Shown: positions 1-8,721, counted from the first letter of the stretch. The stretch is 64,000 nt of DNA from Methylomarinum sp. Ch1-1 (GCF_030717995.2 NZ_CP157742.1:1-64000); one strand, 5' to 3'. Notes: generated by a model from the letters alone, not told the origin. Numbers and translations are program-made.

Positions 1-100
1 TGGTTAATTAACCCCTTGATGGAATTTATGCTTGATGGCCTGAATATTCCAATTCCTCCCAATTCGGATTCGGGTTGAATCTCTTAAATGAGAATTGCTG
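1..100 (+). mobile_element. Right end of an IS4-like insertion sequence (partial)
   Basis: The reading frame gives LMEFMLDGLNIPIPPN followed by a stop. This matches the C-terminus LMELMLEGLDIPIPQN of the intact transposase at 9362-10708. The fragment ends in GAGAATTGCTG, the same right end as that element. The IS has cut into the tyrosine recombinase gene that continues from 101. By analogy with the 9 bp duplication of the intact copy, TATCGATGC at 101-109 should be one half of the target duplication; the other half lies outside the window. Confidence 0.8.
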
Positions 101-559
101 TATCGATGCCGAGCGTCTGCGCGTGCATATTCGTAATGCCAAAGGTAACAAGGATCGCTTAGTTCCGTTACCTTTAAATACCTTGCAGGTTCTGCGGCAT
201 TTTTGGAAACTGCATCGGCATCCCACTTTGCTCTTTCCCAACCGCAAACGGGGATTGAAGGCAGCGCACATGGCCGAGTCACCTCTTGATAGAGGCGGCG
301 TGCAAACGACTATGGCGGCGGTCGTCAACGGAATGGGGCTAAAAAAAAGATTTCCTGTCATTCGCTGCGCCACAGTTATGCCACACATCTGCTGGAGGCT
401 GGCGTCGATTTGGTGGAGCTGCAACAGATCCTGGGCCATGTCAGCCTGTTGACCACTTCGCGTTACCCCCATTTAACCGATGTCACTGGAAAGAATTCGG
501 AGCAGCAAATCAATCAGTTGATTAATGGTTTCGACCTGACCTGGGGGAACGTCAAATGA
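101..559 (+). pseudogene. Tyrosine recombinase, 3' fragment (IS91-associated)
   Basis: This is the C-terminal catalytic half of a XerC/D-like phage integrase family protein. The frame giving RVHIRNAKGNKDRLVPLPL runs to an A8 run at 341-348 and then has to move to the -1 frame. That frame contains the catalytic [18 protein letters not shown] box, the LGHVS motif and the tyrosine in TTSRYPHL, and ends at the TGA overlapping the transposase start. The same A8 run and frame change occur in the second copy. The N-terminal half is missing because an IS ends at 100. It is likely non-functional in this copy. Confidence 0.8.
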
Positions 560-1697
560 TCCCGATTTCTTCAGTTATCGATCAGTTTGAAGCAGACTTT
601 CTCAATCAGTACCTGTCCCAAATTCTGCCCAGCCAGTTAAAGGCTTTGCAGGCCTTGAAAATCTGTCGAACCCGGCACAGTCCTGTCATGCAAGTGAATT
701 GTACCGAGTGCGAACATCAGACCTTCGTGCCGCATTCCTGTGGCCACCGCAACTGCCCCCATTGTCAACATCAAGGCAGCTCTCGACCCTCCCTGGTCTA
801 CGCTGCATTCAGACTCCTGTCTATCAAAGCCAGCAATGGATCGAACGGCAGCTGCAGAAACAGGTGCCCGCCCAGTATTTCATGATCACCTTTACGCTGC
901 CGGCACAGTTGAGAACACTTGCCTGGCGACATCAACGGCTGCTTTACAGCGTGCTGTTCGAATGTGTCTGGGAAACCTTGCAAACCTTCAGCCGCAATGA
1001 CCAGAAGCTCAATGGGGATCCCGGCGTCATTGCGGTCCTGCATACGCATTCCCGCGCACTGGATTATCATCCCCCTATTCATGCCGTGATGCCCGCCGCG
1101 ATTGTGGATCAATGCAAACGCCTGTGGCGAACCAAGACAGGAAAGTATCTGTTCAATCACAAGGCACTGGCGAAAGTCTTCCGCGCCAAAATGCTGACCC
1201 GCCTTGCCCGAGAAAACCTGTCGTTGCCCAAGGCGACGCCTCACAAATGGGTCGTTGACTGCAAGCGGGTGGGTTCGGGGGACAAGGCGCTGGTGTATCT
1301 GGGGCGCTATCTATATCGCGGTGTCATCCGGGAAAAGGACATTCTGTCCTGCCGGGACGGCAAGGTCACTTACCGGTATCAAGACAGTAAAACGAAACGC
1401 TGGCAAATCAAAACGGTCTCCGGCGCCGATTTTTTATGGCGGGTGCTTCAGCATGTGCTGCCCAAAGGTTTTCGCCGGGCCAGAAACTATGGCTTCCTGC
1501 ATCCCAACAGCAAAGGTACGATCCGGATTTTGCAATACCTTAAGAAACTCGATCCCCAAAAATGGTTGCCGGTTATCCGGCAACGGCCACAAATGCGCTG
1601 TGCGTGCTGTGGTGGCGTCATGGCGGTGGGACGAACGCGCATACCGGCGATCGAGTCGATGGCTTTGGCGCAGACGCTGACGCTGACGCCCATTTAA
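556..1697 (+). pseudogene. IS91-family transposase, frameshifted (copy 1)
   Basis: The HUH-type IS91 transposase starts at ATG 556 with an N-terminal zinc-ribbon-like region (paired cysteines around HRNCPHCQ). The reading frame changes near 775-830, where an apparent insertion separates this region from the catalytic body, which resumes at QQWIERQLQKQVPAQYFMIT and runs to 1697. The catalytic body includes HTHSRALDYHPPIHAVMP, which has the expected HUH-like histidines. Compared with copy 2 there is a small in-frame extension at the very end. The shared break in both copies means it predates their duplication. Confidence 0.8.
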
Positions 1698-1866
1698 CCA
1701 AGGGACCCATTGCGGTTATGTAAATGCTATGCACTTTCGCCCCTCCCTCAAGCAGCTTAGTTCAGGTTGAGAAGAGCGTTCGGCTTGAAATCAGGATAAA
1801 TCGTTCAAAAAAGACGCTCCGTCAGAGGAGCCTAATGGAATTCTGTCCAATACCAGACCATCAGAC

Positions 1867-1902
1867 AAAAAAACAGCAGCCTGACTGTTCAATCAGGCTG
1901 CT
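1867..1902 (-). terminator. Rho-independent terminator-like hairpin (IS91 copy 1)
   Basis: A perfect stem of AGCAGCCTGA pairing with TCAGGCTGCT is followed on the minus strand by a run of seven T (A7 at 1867-1873 on the plus strand). It would stop minus-strand transcription coming from the cassette-like genes on the right. The same structure is present at 7619-7654. Confidence 0.65.
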
Positions 1903-1956
1903 CCACAAAAAGCTATTTTCATAGCATCGTTCACACGTTCACTTAGTCCCGGGCCC

Positions 1957-2024
1957 ATCCAACAAACGGTTCAGAGGGTGGCTTCGCGCGTTGCGCTCGC
2001 ACCATCTAACCTTATTCGTTATGT
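1957..2024 (-). other. attC-like recombination site 1
   Basis: A 68 bp imperfect palindrome with ATCCAAC on the left (fits RYYYAAC) and GTTATGT on the right (one mismatch to GTTRRRY). The arms ATCCAACAAACGGTT and, reversed, ACATAACGAATAAGGTT pair with bulges. The centre is a second hairpin (GGTGGC...GCACC). The stop codon of the minus-strand gene at 2019-2462 lies inside it, as in integron gene cassettes. The first 65 bp are identical to the site at 7709. Orientation is inferred from the neighbouring genes. An alternative reading is the hairpin of the IS91 origin end. Confidence 0.55.
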
Positions 2025-2462
2025 CCTGCTTTCATCGTTTTCCTCAGTAATTCTAGCCAGACCTGGTTTATTGCCCTTTAGTGTTGCCCTTCGAATTTCA
2101 TTCGGAAAATGAACAGGAAGAGAGTTAAGGAAATCATTCGTATAGACTTGGTTTATTTTTTCCCGAATTGTTTCAAGCGTCATCATTTTGTAGGAGTTGG
2201 CGGTTAAGTAACCAATAATCTGATCTTTAGCCACCTCTCGCCTTTTCTCTCTATTTGAACCAACTAACATAGCCACAACACCAACAATATACCCAAGAAG
2301 GACAATGACGAATGACCAATACATTGCGCACAAGCCCAATTCAAGCTTTTCCAATATTCGCAACCATGCTTCAAATACAAATGGAAGCGCAATGAATGAG
2401 ATCAGGAAAAGATCAAACGGAGATGCTTCCTTTAATGTTTTTAATATTGTCTTTGGGTCCAT
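2019..2462 (-). CDS. Hypothetical two-helix membrane protein (cassette gene)
   Basis: A 147-residue protein of unknown function. Two hydrophobic segments, at about residues 17-35 and 45-68 (FVIVLLGYIVGVVAMLVG), are followed by a charged, cytoplasmic-looking C-terminal half. The gene starts 2 bp after the lipoprotein gene upstream, so the two are probably co-transcribed. Its TAA stop falls within the attC-like site at 1957-2024, a layout typical of integron cassettes. I recognise no family. Confidence 0.6.
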   Translation of the reverse strand: MDPKTILKTLKEASPFDLFLISFIALPFVFEAWLRILEKLELGLCAMYWSFVIVLLGYIVGVVAMLVGSNREKRREVAKDQIIGYLTANSYKMMTLETIREKINQVYTNDFLNSLPVHFPNEIRRATLKGNKPGLARITEENDESRT

Positions 2463-3297
2463 AGCTAGTTTCTTTCAAAGGCATAATGCTCGAGTTGACA
2501 GGCAAATTTGCGTACATAATGGATGCAGCGTAGCGGAATCCGATTATGCGGGCAAGTTTGTCCTGTCGAACGCCTTAAATAACCTGCCGCCGCCACTGAA
2601 AAAGAGATTTTAAAGTTGGTAATTTCAACCTTGTCATTCCCTGAGTACGAAAATATATATATCCCTCCAAATTCTATAGAAGGTCTCATTACAAGGGGGC
2701 GTAGATTTGTTTGTAACCAATCCTGCCCAATTTCCTGGGAAGAATATTTAGGAAAAGTATAATGATAAGTTGCTTTAGCCCCAGGGCCTACAGTTACCTT
2801 ATCTAAGCGAGTATCTTGATCAATCATTGTTGGTGCATTGCGATTGACTTCCTTTGCAGCTTTTTCGAACCCTTCGATTATTTTTTTATCAACCTCTTTT
2901 TGAGAGGGTATAGTTTTATCTATTGGTTCGTCACAATAGAATTTTTCAAAAGCGTTTGCATAGCTATTGGGAGAATTTGTTGGCTCCCATGGTGTTGGTT
3001 TTCTTCCAGTATAGACTACAGTTCCATATCCCATACGTTCCGAATGCCAAGTGTAGAAAAGTGTGCGAGATTTTTTAGCTGTACAGTCTATTTCATATTG
3101 TGCTTTTTCTGACAGATACTTTCGTCCACTACGAGGAGACTCTTGAGTTTCTTTGTAACTGTATAATACCCAAGCAATAACTGAATTGCCTTTCTGCTCT
3201 GGGTTAGTATAAGCATAAGCTGTTGCTCTGTGATTTTCTCCCACTTGCGCCCATCTAGCTTGAGCATCGCAACTGACCAATACAATTATTAGAACCA

Positions 3298-3305
3298 AAA
3301 AATAT
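3298..3305. repeat. ISL3 target site duplication, left
   Basis: AAAAATAT, repeated exactly at 4698-4705 on the other side of the element. The 8 bp length is the usual one for the ISL3 family. Confidence 0.8.
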
Positions 3306-4697
3306 GGTTCTTCCGGATTTCCCGTGGGAGACCACAACATATAGTATGTTAGAAGACCGCAACGGGAGCCTCATGTAAAATAGCCAAAGGACGACTTTTT
3401 CTTTGAATGCCAATGAACCAACCGCAGATACAAATACCGTTAGACTTGCCCAATGTCCGAGTCGAAAAATACGAACAAACCGATAAGGGTTTGGTGATCA
3501 CTGTTGTCAGTACCCGTGATACGGCGGTGTGTCGTCAATGCGGTCGAACGATCGACAAATTTCACGGTTACGACAAAGCGATTACGCTACGGCATCTGCC
3601 GATTTTTGACCGACCGGTCTGGATTCGCATCCGGCCGAAGCGTTTTCAATGTCCCTACTGTGACAAAGGGCCAACGACGACGCAACGTTGCGAGTGGTAT
3701 GAGCCCAATAGTCCGCATACCAAAGCCTATGAGAATTGGATTTTACGCGAGTTGGTCAATAGCACACTCAGTGACGTCAGCCTGAAACGGTATCTCAGCA
3801 TCGGTTGTATTGAAGGCATCCTCGATCGGCATATTCAGCGCCAAGTGGACTGGTCGACAGTGCCCGATTTAGAGTTGATTGGAATTGATGAAATTGCCTT
3901 GAAGAAAGGCCATAAGGATTTTGTCGTCATCGTCTCCGGACTGACGGCGCAACGTGAAAAGTATCTCTTGGCGGTGTTACCGGATCGCAAAAAAGAAACC
4001 GTCAAGGCCTTTTTAAAGACGCTGCCGCCTCGGCAATGCCAAAGCATCCGTCGTGTCTGCATCGATATGAACGAAGGTTACTGTAATGCCGCTCAAGAAA
4101 CCCTACCCAACGCTCAGGTTGTGGTAGACCGCTTTCATGTCGCCAAACATTATCATGACTGTGCCGATAAAGCGCGCAAAGCCGAAATGAAGCAACTGAA
4201 ACAAACCTTACCGGAATCGGAGTATGCTCAACTGAAAGGCGCCATGTGGGCGTTTCGAAAGCCTTGGAATCGCTTGACCGAAGAACAGCAAATCGTTTTA
4301 TTGGCGTTATTCCGGCAGGCACCGATACTGAAAGAGGTCTATGTTCAACGTGAAGTCCTAACCGGTCTCTTTGAACAGAACCTGACCAAAGCGCAGGCCG
4401 AACAGGCGTTAACGCAGTGGCTGGACAGAATTACGGAATTGGGATTGGATTGTTTCACGCCTTTTGTCACCACATTAAACAACTGGCGTGATCACATCAC
4501 CAACTATTTTATTCGGCGTGAAACCAGCGGGTTTGTTGAAGGGTTGAATAACAAAATCAAAGTGATCAAGCGCCGCTGCTACGGTATTTATAACCTGGGC
4601 CGATTATTCCAGCATATTTGGCTGGATGTGCAGGGACGCCGGCTCTTGTTTGCGGAACACTAGATATTGGGGTTACCACGGGAAATCCTAGAGAGCC
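3306..4697 (+). mobile_element. ISL3-family insertion sequence, complete
   Basis: The element is 1392 bp. The left end begins GGTTCTTCCGGATTTCCCGT and the right end, reversed, GGCTCTCTAGGATTTCCCGT. These are imperfect terminal inverted repeats sharing GGATTTCCCGTGG. It is bounded by the 8 bp duplication AAAAATAT, and removing it restores a lipoprotein signal peptide. It carries one intact transposase gene, so it looks recent and possibly active. Confidence 0.9.
3407..4663 (+). CDS. tnpA: ISL3-family transposase
   Basis: A 418-residue DDE transposase of full family length. The N-terminal zinc-binding domain has CRQCG and CPYC pairs (about residues 38-85). The catalytic part shows IGIDEIALKKGH (first Asp), CIDMNEGYCNA and VVVDRFHVAKHY (second Asp), and ETSGFVEGLNNKIKVIKRRCYG (terminal Glu region). 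No frameshift or stop is seen. It is the only gene of the element. Confidence 0.93.
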   Translation: MPMNQPQIQIPLDLPNVRVEKYEQTDKGLVITVVSTRDTAVCRQCGRTIDKFHGYDKAITLRHLPIFDRPVWIRIRPKRFQCPYCDKGPTTTQRCEWYEPNSPHTKAYENWILRELVNSTLSDVSLKRYLSIGCIEGILDRHIQRQVDWSTVPDLELIGIDEIALKKGHKDFVVIVSGLTAQREKYLLAVLPDRKKETVKAFLKTLPPRQCQSIRRVCIDMNEGYCNAAQETLPNAQVVVDRFHVAKHYHDCADKARKAEMKQLKQTLPESEYAQLKGAMWAFRKPWNRLTEEQQIVLLALFRQAPILKEVYVQREVLTGLFEQNLTKAQAEQALTQWLDRITELGLDCFTPFVTTLNNWRDHITNYFIRRETSGFVEGLNNKIKVIKRRCYGIYNLGRLFQHIWLDVQGRRLLFAEH

Positions 4698-4743
4698 AAA
4701 AATATTTAAACATGCTTAACCACCTCAATTTAAGCGCATAGCA

Positions 4744-5178
4744 TTACTGCCTTGCCTGCAATATGTTACGTGAGCAAAAGACAATTACAACAATCCAAAA
4801 TATAATACCTAAATAGTACTGCCCAGCAAGTGTACCATTGATCATGTCTGGCAAGAATACGAATAATATCATTAATATTCCTGCCAAAATACTAATGTGA
4901 TTCCATTTACTTGGTCTTCTATTTGTATTTGTTTCAGGTAAACTCGTAGGATTATTTTCCAATGTGTATTTCTTTGAAAATGTTCCCCATGCCCATAGGC
5001 CAAAAAAAAGAATTGGGAACCATGCAGCTCCTACCACAAGCTTTTCTGCTATCATTCCTCCAGTATCACCTTGCCCATTTGCAAGAATAACTATTGTAGG
5101 CCCAATGATAAATCCAGCCGTCAAACCAGCAGCCCATTTTAAGGCTGTAATAGCTGCGGTTTTAGTTTTTGCTTTCAA
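4744..5178 (-). CDS. Hypothetical multi-pass membrane protein (cassette gene)
   Basis: A 144-residue protein with about four hydrophobic segments, around residues 14-33, 46-65, 92-110 and 118-137. The best start is TTG at 5176-5178, which has GGAGA seven bases upstream. It lies directly downstream of the attC-like site 5224-5292 and 30 bp upstream of the lipoprotein start at 4713. The three minus-strand genes therefore look like one multi-gene cassette ending at the attC-like site 1957-2024. I do not recognise its function. Confidence 0.6.
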   Translation of the reverse strand: MKAKTKTAAITALKWAAGLTAGFIIGPTIVILANGQGDTGGMIAEKLVVGAAWFPILFFGLWAWGTFSKKYTLENNPTSLPETNTNRRPSKWNHISILAGILMILFVFLPDMINGTLAGQYYLGIIFWIVVIVFCSRNILQARQ

Positions 5179-5223
5179 GATGGTTCTCCTTTATTTCGAA
5201 TTCACAGTAATCTCTATTTTACT

Positions 5224-5292
5224 GCCGAACGTTTGAATTAACCGGCTGGCGCGGCTTTATCGCGCCAGTCCGGGTTGAATGATTGGTTGGAC
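5224..5292 (-). other. attC-like recombination site 2
   Basis: A 69 bp imperfect palindrome from GCCGAAC (one mismatch to RYYYAAC) to GTTGGAC (perfect GTTRRRY). The long arms contain GTTTGAATTAACCGG and CCGGGTTGAATGATTGG, and the central stem is CTGGCGCG...CGCGCCAG. Size, spacing and end boxes fit an integron attC. It separates the membrane-protein cassette gene on the left from the IS91-like element on the right. Confidence 0.6.
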
Positions 5293-5335
5293 GGAGCCGC
5301 TAACGCGGAGAAAACCCCGCTTTATCGTAAAATCA

Positions 5336-5406
5336 AGTGTAACCTCATTTCTCCTCTTACTCATAAAAGGGTACTGTGTAAGCTCCACTAACACTGAGGT
5401 TACACT
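5336..5406. promoter_or_regulatory. 12 bp inverted repeat upstream of the recombinase
   Basis: AGTGTAACCTCA at 5336-5347 and its exact complement TGAGGTTACACT at 5395-5406 flank a 47 bp spacer, ending 3 bp before the ATG at 5410. It could be an operator for the recombinase gene or part of the element's left end. The sequence does not decide between these. Confidence 0.5.
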
Positions 5407-5409
5407 GCC

Positions 5410-6318
5410 ATGAAAACACCCAACAATACGAAATTCAACCATTATTATGCTCTGCATTGCAAACATCTAAAACTTAAAGGTCTGCAGCCAAAAACTATCG
5501 ATGCCTATTCACGCGCTATCCGTCGGATCGGTGATTATTTCGATGGCAATCTGGAGGATCTTTCCCAGGATCAGTTGCTGGATTATTTTTGTGAATTGTT
5601 GGAGCGTCTGTCTTGGAGTGCCGTCAAGCTGGATCTGTATGGTTTGAAGTTTTTCTATATGCATGTGTTGAACAAGCCCTGGACGGATATTGCACTGATC
5701 AAGCCGCCCAGGACAGTTCGTATTCCCGATATTGTCACGATCGCTGAGGCACAACAGCTGTTTCTATCAACCCGTAAGTTTGAGCTACCGGGTATTCTTT
5801 TTCACCCTTTACAGTATGGTTTTGCGATGGGGTGAAGGACTCCGATTGCAAGTCGGGGATATCGATGCCGAGCGTCTGCGCGTGCATATTCGTAATGCCA
5901 AAGGTAACAAGGATCGCTTAGTTCCGTTACCTTTAAATACCTTGCAGGTTCTGCGGCATTTTTGGAAACTGCATCGGCATCCCACCTTGCTCTTTCCCAA
6001 CCGCAAACGGGGATTGAAGGCAGCGCACATGGCCGAGTCACCTCTCGATAGAGGCGGCGTGCAAACGACTATGGCGGCTGTCGTCAACGGAATGGGGCTA
6101 AAAAAAAGATTTCCTGTCATTCGCTGCGCCACAGTTATGCCACACATCTGCTGGAGGCTGGCGTCGATTTGGTGGAGCTGCAACAGATCTTGGGCCATGT
6201 CAGCCTGTTGACCACTTCGCGTTACCCCCATTTAACCGATGTCACTGGAAAGAATTCGGGGCAGCAAATCAATCAGTTGATTAATGGTTTCGACCTGACC
6301 TGGGGGAACGTCAAATGA
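5410..6318 (+). pseudogene. Tyrosine recombinase of IS91-like element (two frame changes)
   Basis: A phage-integrase-type recombinase. Residues 1-125 carry the SAM-like core-binding domain (KTIDAYSRAIRRIGDYF). The frame then breaks near 5785-5800, with the body resuming as YRVFFFTLYSMVLRWGEGLRLQ (contains the first catalytic Arg). It breaks again at an A8 run (6100-6107), after which the [15 protein letters not shown] box, LGHVS and the tyrosine SRYPHL follow in the -1 frame. The second break is shared with copy 1 and sits on a classical A-AAA-AAA slippery heptamer; the first is private to this copy. The gene end overlaps the transposase ATG. Confidence 0.8.
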
Positions 6319-7449
6319 TCCCGATTTCTGCAGTTATCGATCAGTTTGAAGCAGACTTTCTCAATCAGTACCCGTCCCAAATTCTGCCCAGCCAGTTAAA
6401 GGCTTTGCAGGCCTTGAAAATCTGTCGACCCGGCACAGTCCTGTCATGCAAGTGAATTGTACCGAGTGCGAACATCAGACCTTCGTGCCGCATTCCTGTG
6501 GCCGCCGCAACTGCCCCCATTGTCAACATCAAGGCAGCTCTCGACCCTCCCTGGTCTACGCTGCATTCAGACTCCTGTCTATCAAAGCCAGCAATGGATC
6601 GAACGGCAGCAGCAGAAACAGGTGCCCGCCCAGTATTTCATGATCACCTTTACGCTGCCGGCACAGTTGAGAACACTTGCCTGGCGACATCAACGGCTGC
6701 TTTACAGCGTGCTGTTCGAATGTGTCTGGGAAACCTTGCAAACCTTCAGCCGCAATGACCAGAAGCTCAATGGGGATCCCGGCGTCATTGCGGTCCTGCA
6801 TACGCATTCCCGCGCACTGGATTATCATCCCCCTATTCATGCCGTGATGCCCGCCGCGATTGTGGATCAATGCAAACGCCTGTGGCGAACCAAAACAGGA
6901 AAGTATCTGTTCAATCACAAGGCACTGGCGAAAGTCTTCCGCGCCAAAATGCTGACCCGCCTTGCCCGAGAAAACCTGTCGTTGCCCAAGGCGACGCCTC
7001 ACAAATGGGTCGTTGACTGCAAGCGGGTGGGTTCGGGGGACAAGGCGCTGGTGTATCTGGGGCGCTATCTATATCGCGGTGTCATCCGGGAAAAGGACAT
7101 TCTGTCCTGCCGGGACGGCAAGGTCACTTACCGGTATCAAGACAGTAAAACGAAACGCTGGCAAATCAAAACGGTCTCCGGCGCCGATTTTTTATGGCGG
7201 GTGCTCCAGCATGTGCTGCCCAAAGGTTTTCGCCGGGCCAGAAACTATGGCTTCCTGCATCCCAACAGCAAAGGTACGATCCGGATTTTGCAATACCTTA
7301 AGAAACTCGATCCCCAAAAATGGTTGCCGGTTATCCGGCAACGGCCACAAATGCGCTGTGCGTGCTGTGGTGGCGTCATGGCGGTGGGACGAACGCGCAT
7401 ACCGGCGATCGAGTCGATGGCTTTGGCGCAGACGCTGGCGCCCATTTAA
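6315..7449 (+). pseudogene. IS91-family transposase, frameshifted (copy 2)
   Basis: It has the same organisation as the copy at 556-1697. It starts at ATG 6315 but has an additional one-base deletion near 6428 (CGACCC where copy 1 has CGAACCC), plus the shared break after the HCQH zinc-ribbon region. The catalytic part is intact in the frame that ends at 7449 (MITFTLPAQLRTLAW, HTHSRALDYHPPIHAV). With two breaks it cannot make full-length protein by normal translation. Confidence 0.8.
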
Positions 7450-7618
7450 CCAAGGGATCCATTGCGGTTATGTAAATGCTATGCACTTTCGCCCCTCCCT
7501 CAAGCAGCTTAGTTCAGGTTGAGAAGAGCGTTCGGCTTGAAATCAGGATAAATCGTTCAAAAAAGACGCTCCGTCAGAGGAGCCTAATGGAATTCTGTCC
7601 AATACCAGACCATCAGAC

Positions 7619-7654
7619 AAAAAAACAGCAGCCTGACTGTTCAATCAGGCTGCT
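7619..7654 (-). terminator. Terminator-like hairpin (IS91 copy 2)
   Basis: A perfect AGCAGCCTGA/TCAGGCTGCT stem with seven T following on the minus strand, identical to 1867-1902. It lies downstream of the lipoprotein cassette gene on that strand. Confidence 0.65.
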
Positions 7655-7708
7655 CCACAAAAAGCTATTTTCATAGCATCGTTCACACGTTCACTTAGTC
7701 CCGGGCCC

Positions 7709-7776
7709 ATCCAACAAACGGTTCAGAGGGTGGCTTCGCGCGTTGCGCTCGCACCATCTAACCTTATTCGTTAGGT
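7709..7776 (-). other. attC-like recombination site 3
   Basis: A 68 bp imperfect palindrome with both end boxes perfect: ATCCAAC (RYYYAAC) and GTTAGGT (GTTRRRY). Inner arms CAACAAACGG and CCTTATTCGTT pair with unpaired bases, and the centre hairpin is GGTGGCTTCGCG...GCTCGCACC. It lies 47 bp after the stop of the minus-strand lipoprotein gene, as a cassette attC should. It is identical to the site at 1957 except for the last bases after GTTA. Confidence 0.65.
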
Positions 7777-7823
7777 GTGCCCCATGGCCTGTTCGCACCA
7801 AAGTGCCCCAGCACTTTACCACC

Positions 7824-8522
7824 TTATTTTGCCTCTACGATGACGTCGTCCATGACGTATCGGCTATTGCTGTCCCCATCACCCAGAGCCATTCGGACGG
7901 CCAGTCCATCGGGTTCTCCAACAACCGATTTGTCATAGTGCCAAGGTAGCCATCCACTGTTAAATCCGGGAATCAAGGCTATTTGATACATCTCCTTTTG
8001 CATGTCAACGGTGATGCTGACTATTTGATTTTCCGTCTTACTGTATGACCCAATAATTTGATCGGTCCCTACTGTTCTTATCTGCCCATCCATGAACATC
8101 AGTGCTACCGGCCTCGGCATAACTGGGTTAAGTGTTCCTGTAAGATCTAAGTAAATCAGCATACGTGGGTATTGATCATATCCACCACTGAGATATTGGT
8201 GACCGACCCATTGCACGTGAATAAGATTGTAGTTACCGAGGGATTGATCTGGTTTGAACATTACCCATCCGTCAGCGTCTCGGATTTCAAGGCTCTTCGA
8301 TTTCATTTCACTACTTTGGATAACGTGTGCCACATTGCTGTTATCAAGGTAGATACTGTCGTTTACCGGTGCTCCGGCGGGTTTTGAGGCCGGCGGAAGA
8401 CCCACGGAGTCTGTATTGAAATTTGCATGGATAATCGTTGTTTTTGGGGTGCAGGCGCTAAGTAAACATAAGTTAAGCAACCCTACTGCACATGTTGTCT
8501 TACCTGGAAAATGGAATTTCAT
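7824..8522 (-). CDS. Hypothetical lipoprotein (cassette gene)
   Basis: A 232-residue protein with a lipoprotein signal: the charged start MKFHFPGKTT, a hydrophobic stretch and the lipobox LLSAC (Cys at about residue 24). The mature part is rich in beta-type sequence (ANFNTDSVGLPPASKPAG..., YVMDDVIVEAK at the end). That pattern is often seen in jelly-roll, LamG-like extracellular domains, but I cannot name a family. It is flanked by attC-like sites at 8621-8666 and 7709-7776, a complete single-gene cassette layout. Confidence 0.7.
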   Translation of the reverse strand: MKFHFPGKTTCAVGLLNLCLLSACTPKTTIIHANFNTDSVGLPPASKPAGAPVNDSIYLDNSNVAHVIQSSEMKSKSLEIRDADGWVMFKPDQSLGNYNLIHVQWVGHQYLSGGYDQYPRMLIYLDLTGTLNPVMPRPVALMFMDGQIRTVGTDQIIGSYSKTENQIVSITVDMQKEMYQIALIPGFNSGWLPWHYDKSVVGEPDGLAVRMALGDGDSNSRYVMDDVIVEAK

Positions 8523-8620
8523 ATATGCATTTCTCCTATAATTGATACGGGTGACTTATAGAGCCTTGCTATCCTAAATTACTCTTCGATTAATTTATGC
8601 CAAATACTGGATTGTTGAGT

Positions 8621-8666
8621 GCCTAACGGGTCGATGGCTCAGCGAAGCGGGGCCATCAAGTTATTA
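8621..8666 (-). other. attC-like recombination site 4 (short)
   Basis: A 46 bp palindrome from GCCTAAC (perfect RYYYAAC) to GTTATTA (weak second box), with an inner stem GATGGC/GCCATC. It is shorter than usual attC sites and lies about 100 bp upstream of the lipoprotein start. Read on the minus strand its last box is GTTAGGC, the expected cassette junction. It may be a degenerate or truncated site. Confidence 0.4.
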
Positions 8667-8721
8667 TCTAGGTCTGGCCAACGCTACGTCTTTTTTTATC
8701 TTGCTGTCAAGAATGAGGACC

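Larger units (their letters stand above)
101..2021 (+). mobile_element. IS91-like element with accessory tyrosine recombinase, copy 1 (5' truncated)
   Basis: The stretch is nearly identical to 5861-7773. It carries the 3' half of a tyrosine recombinase gene and an IS91-type transposase, which overlap by ATGA, followed by about 320 bp of non-coding sequence. Its left side was removed by another IS (1-100). Identity with the second copy ends at 2021/7773, just inside an attC-like palindrome. It is therefore unclear whether the palindrome belongs to the element's origin end or to the target. Both coding frames are broken, so the copy is probably inactive unless recoding occurs. Confidence 0.8.
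2465..4713 (-). pseudogene. Surface-adhesin-like lipoprotein gene interrupted by ISL3
   Basis: The body at 2465-3297 encodes a protein whose first ~110 residues (CDAQARW... to ...FEKFYC) resemble the Surface-adhesin protein E type. This is followed by a conserved-looking TRLDKVTVGPG region. If the ISL3 element and one 8 bp duplicate are removed, the frame extends back to an ATG at 4711-4713. That gives MFKYFLVLIIVLVSC, a lipoprotein signal with a lipobox cysteine, and a GAGGTGG ribosome site lies upstream. The IS therefore sits in the signal peptide. A hybrid frame starting inside the IS end (3340) exists but lacks a proper signal. The last ~45 residues look atypical and may be read-through into former non-coding DNA. 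Confidence 0.7.
5293..7708 (+). mobile_element. IS91-like element with accessory tyrosine recombinase, copy 2
   Basis: The second copy has both genes in order: tyrosine recombinase at 5410-6318 and IS91 transposase at 6315-7449, followed by the non-coding tail. The exact ends are not fixed, because an attC-like site abuts each side and identity with copy 1 continues to 7773. The recombinase has two frame changes and the transposase two, so the copy is unlikely to move by itself. Accessory integrase genes upstream of the transposase are known in some IS91 relatives. Confidence 0.75.
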
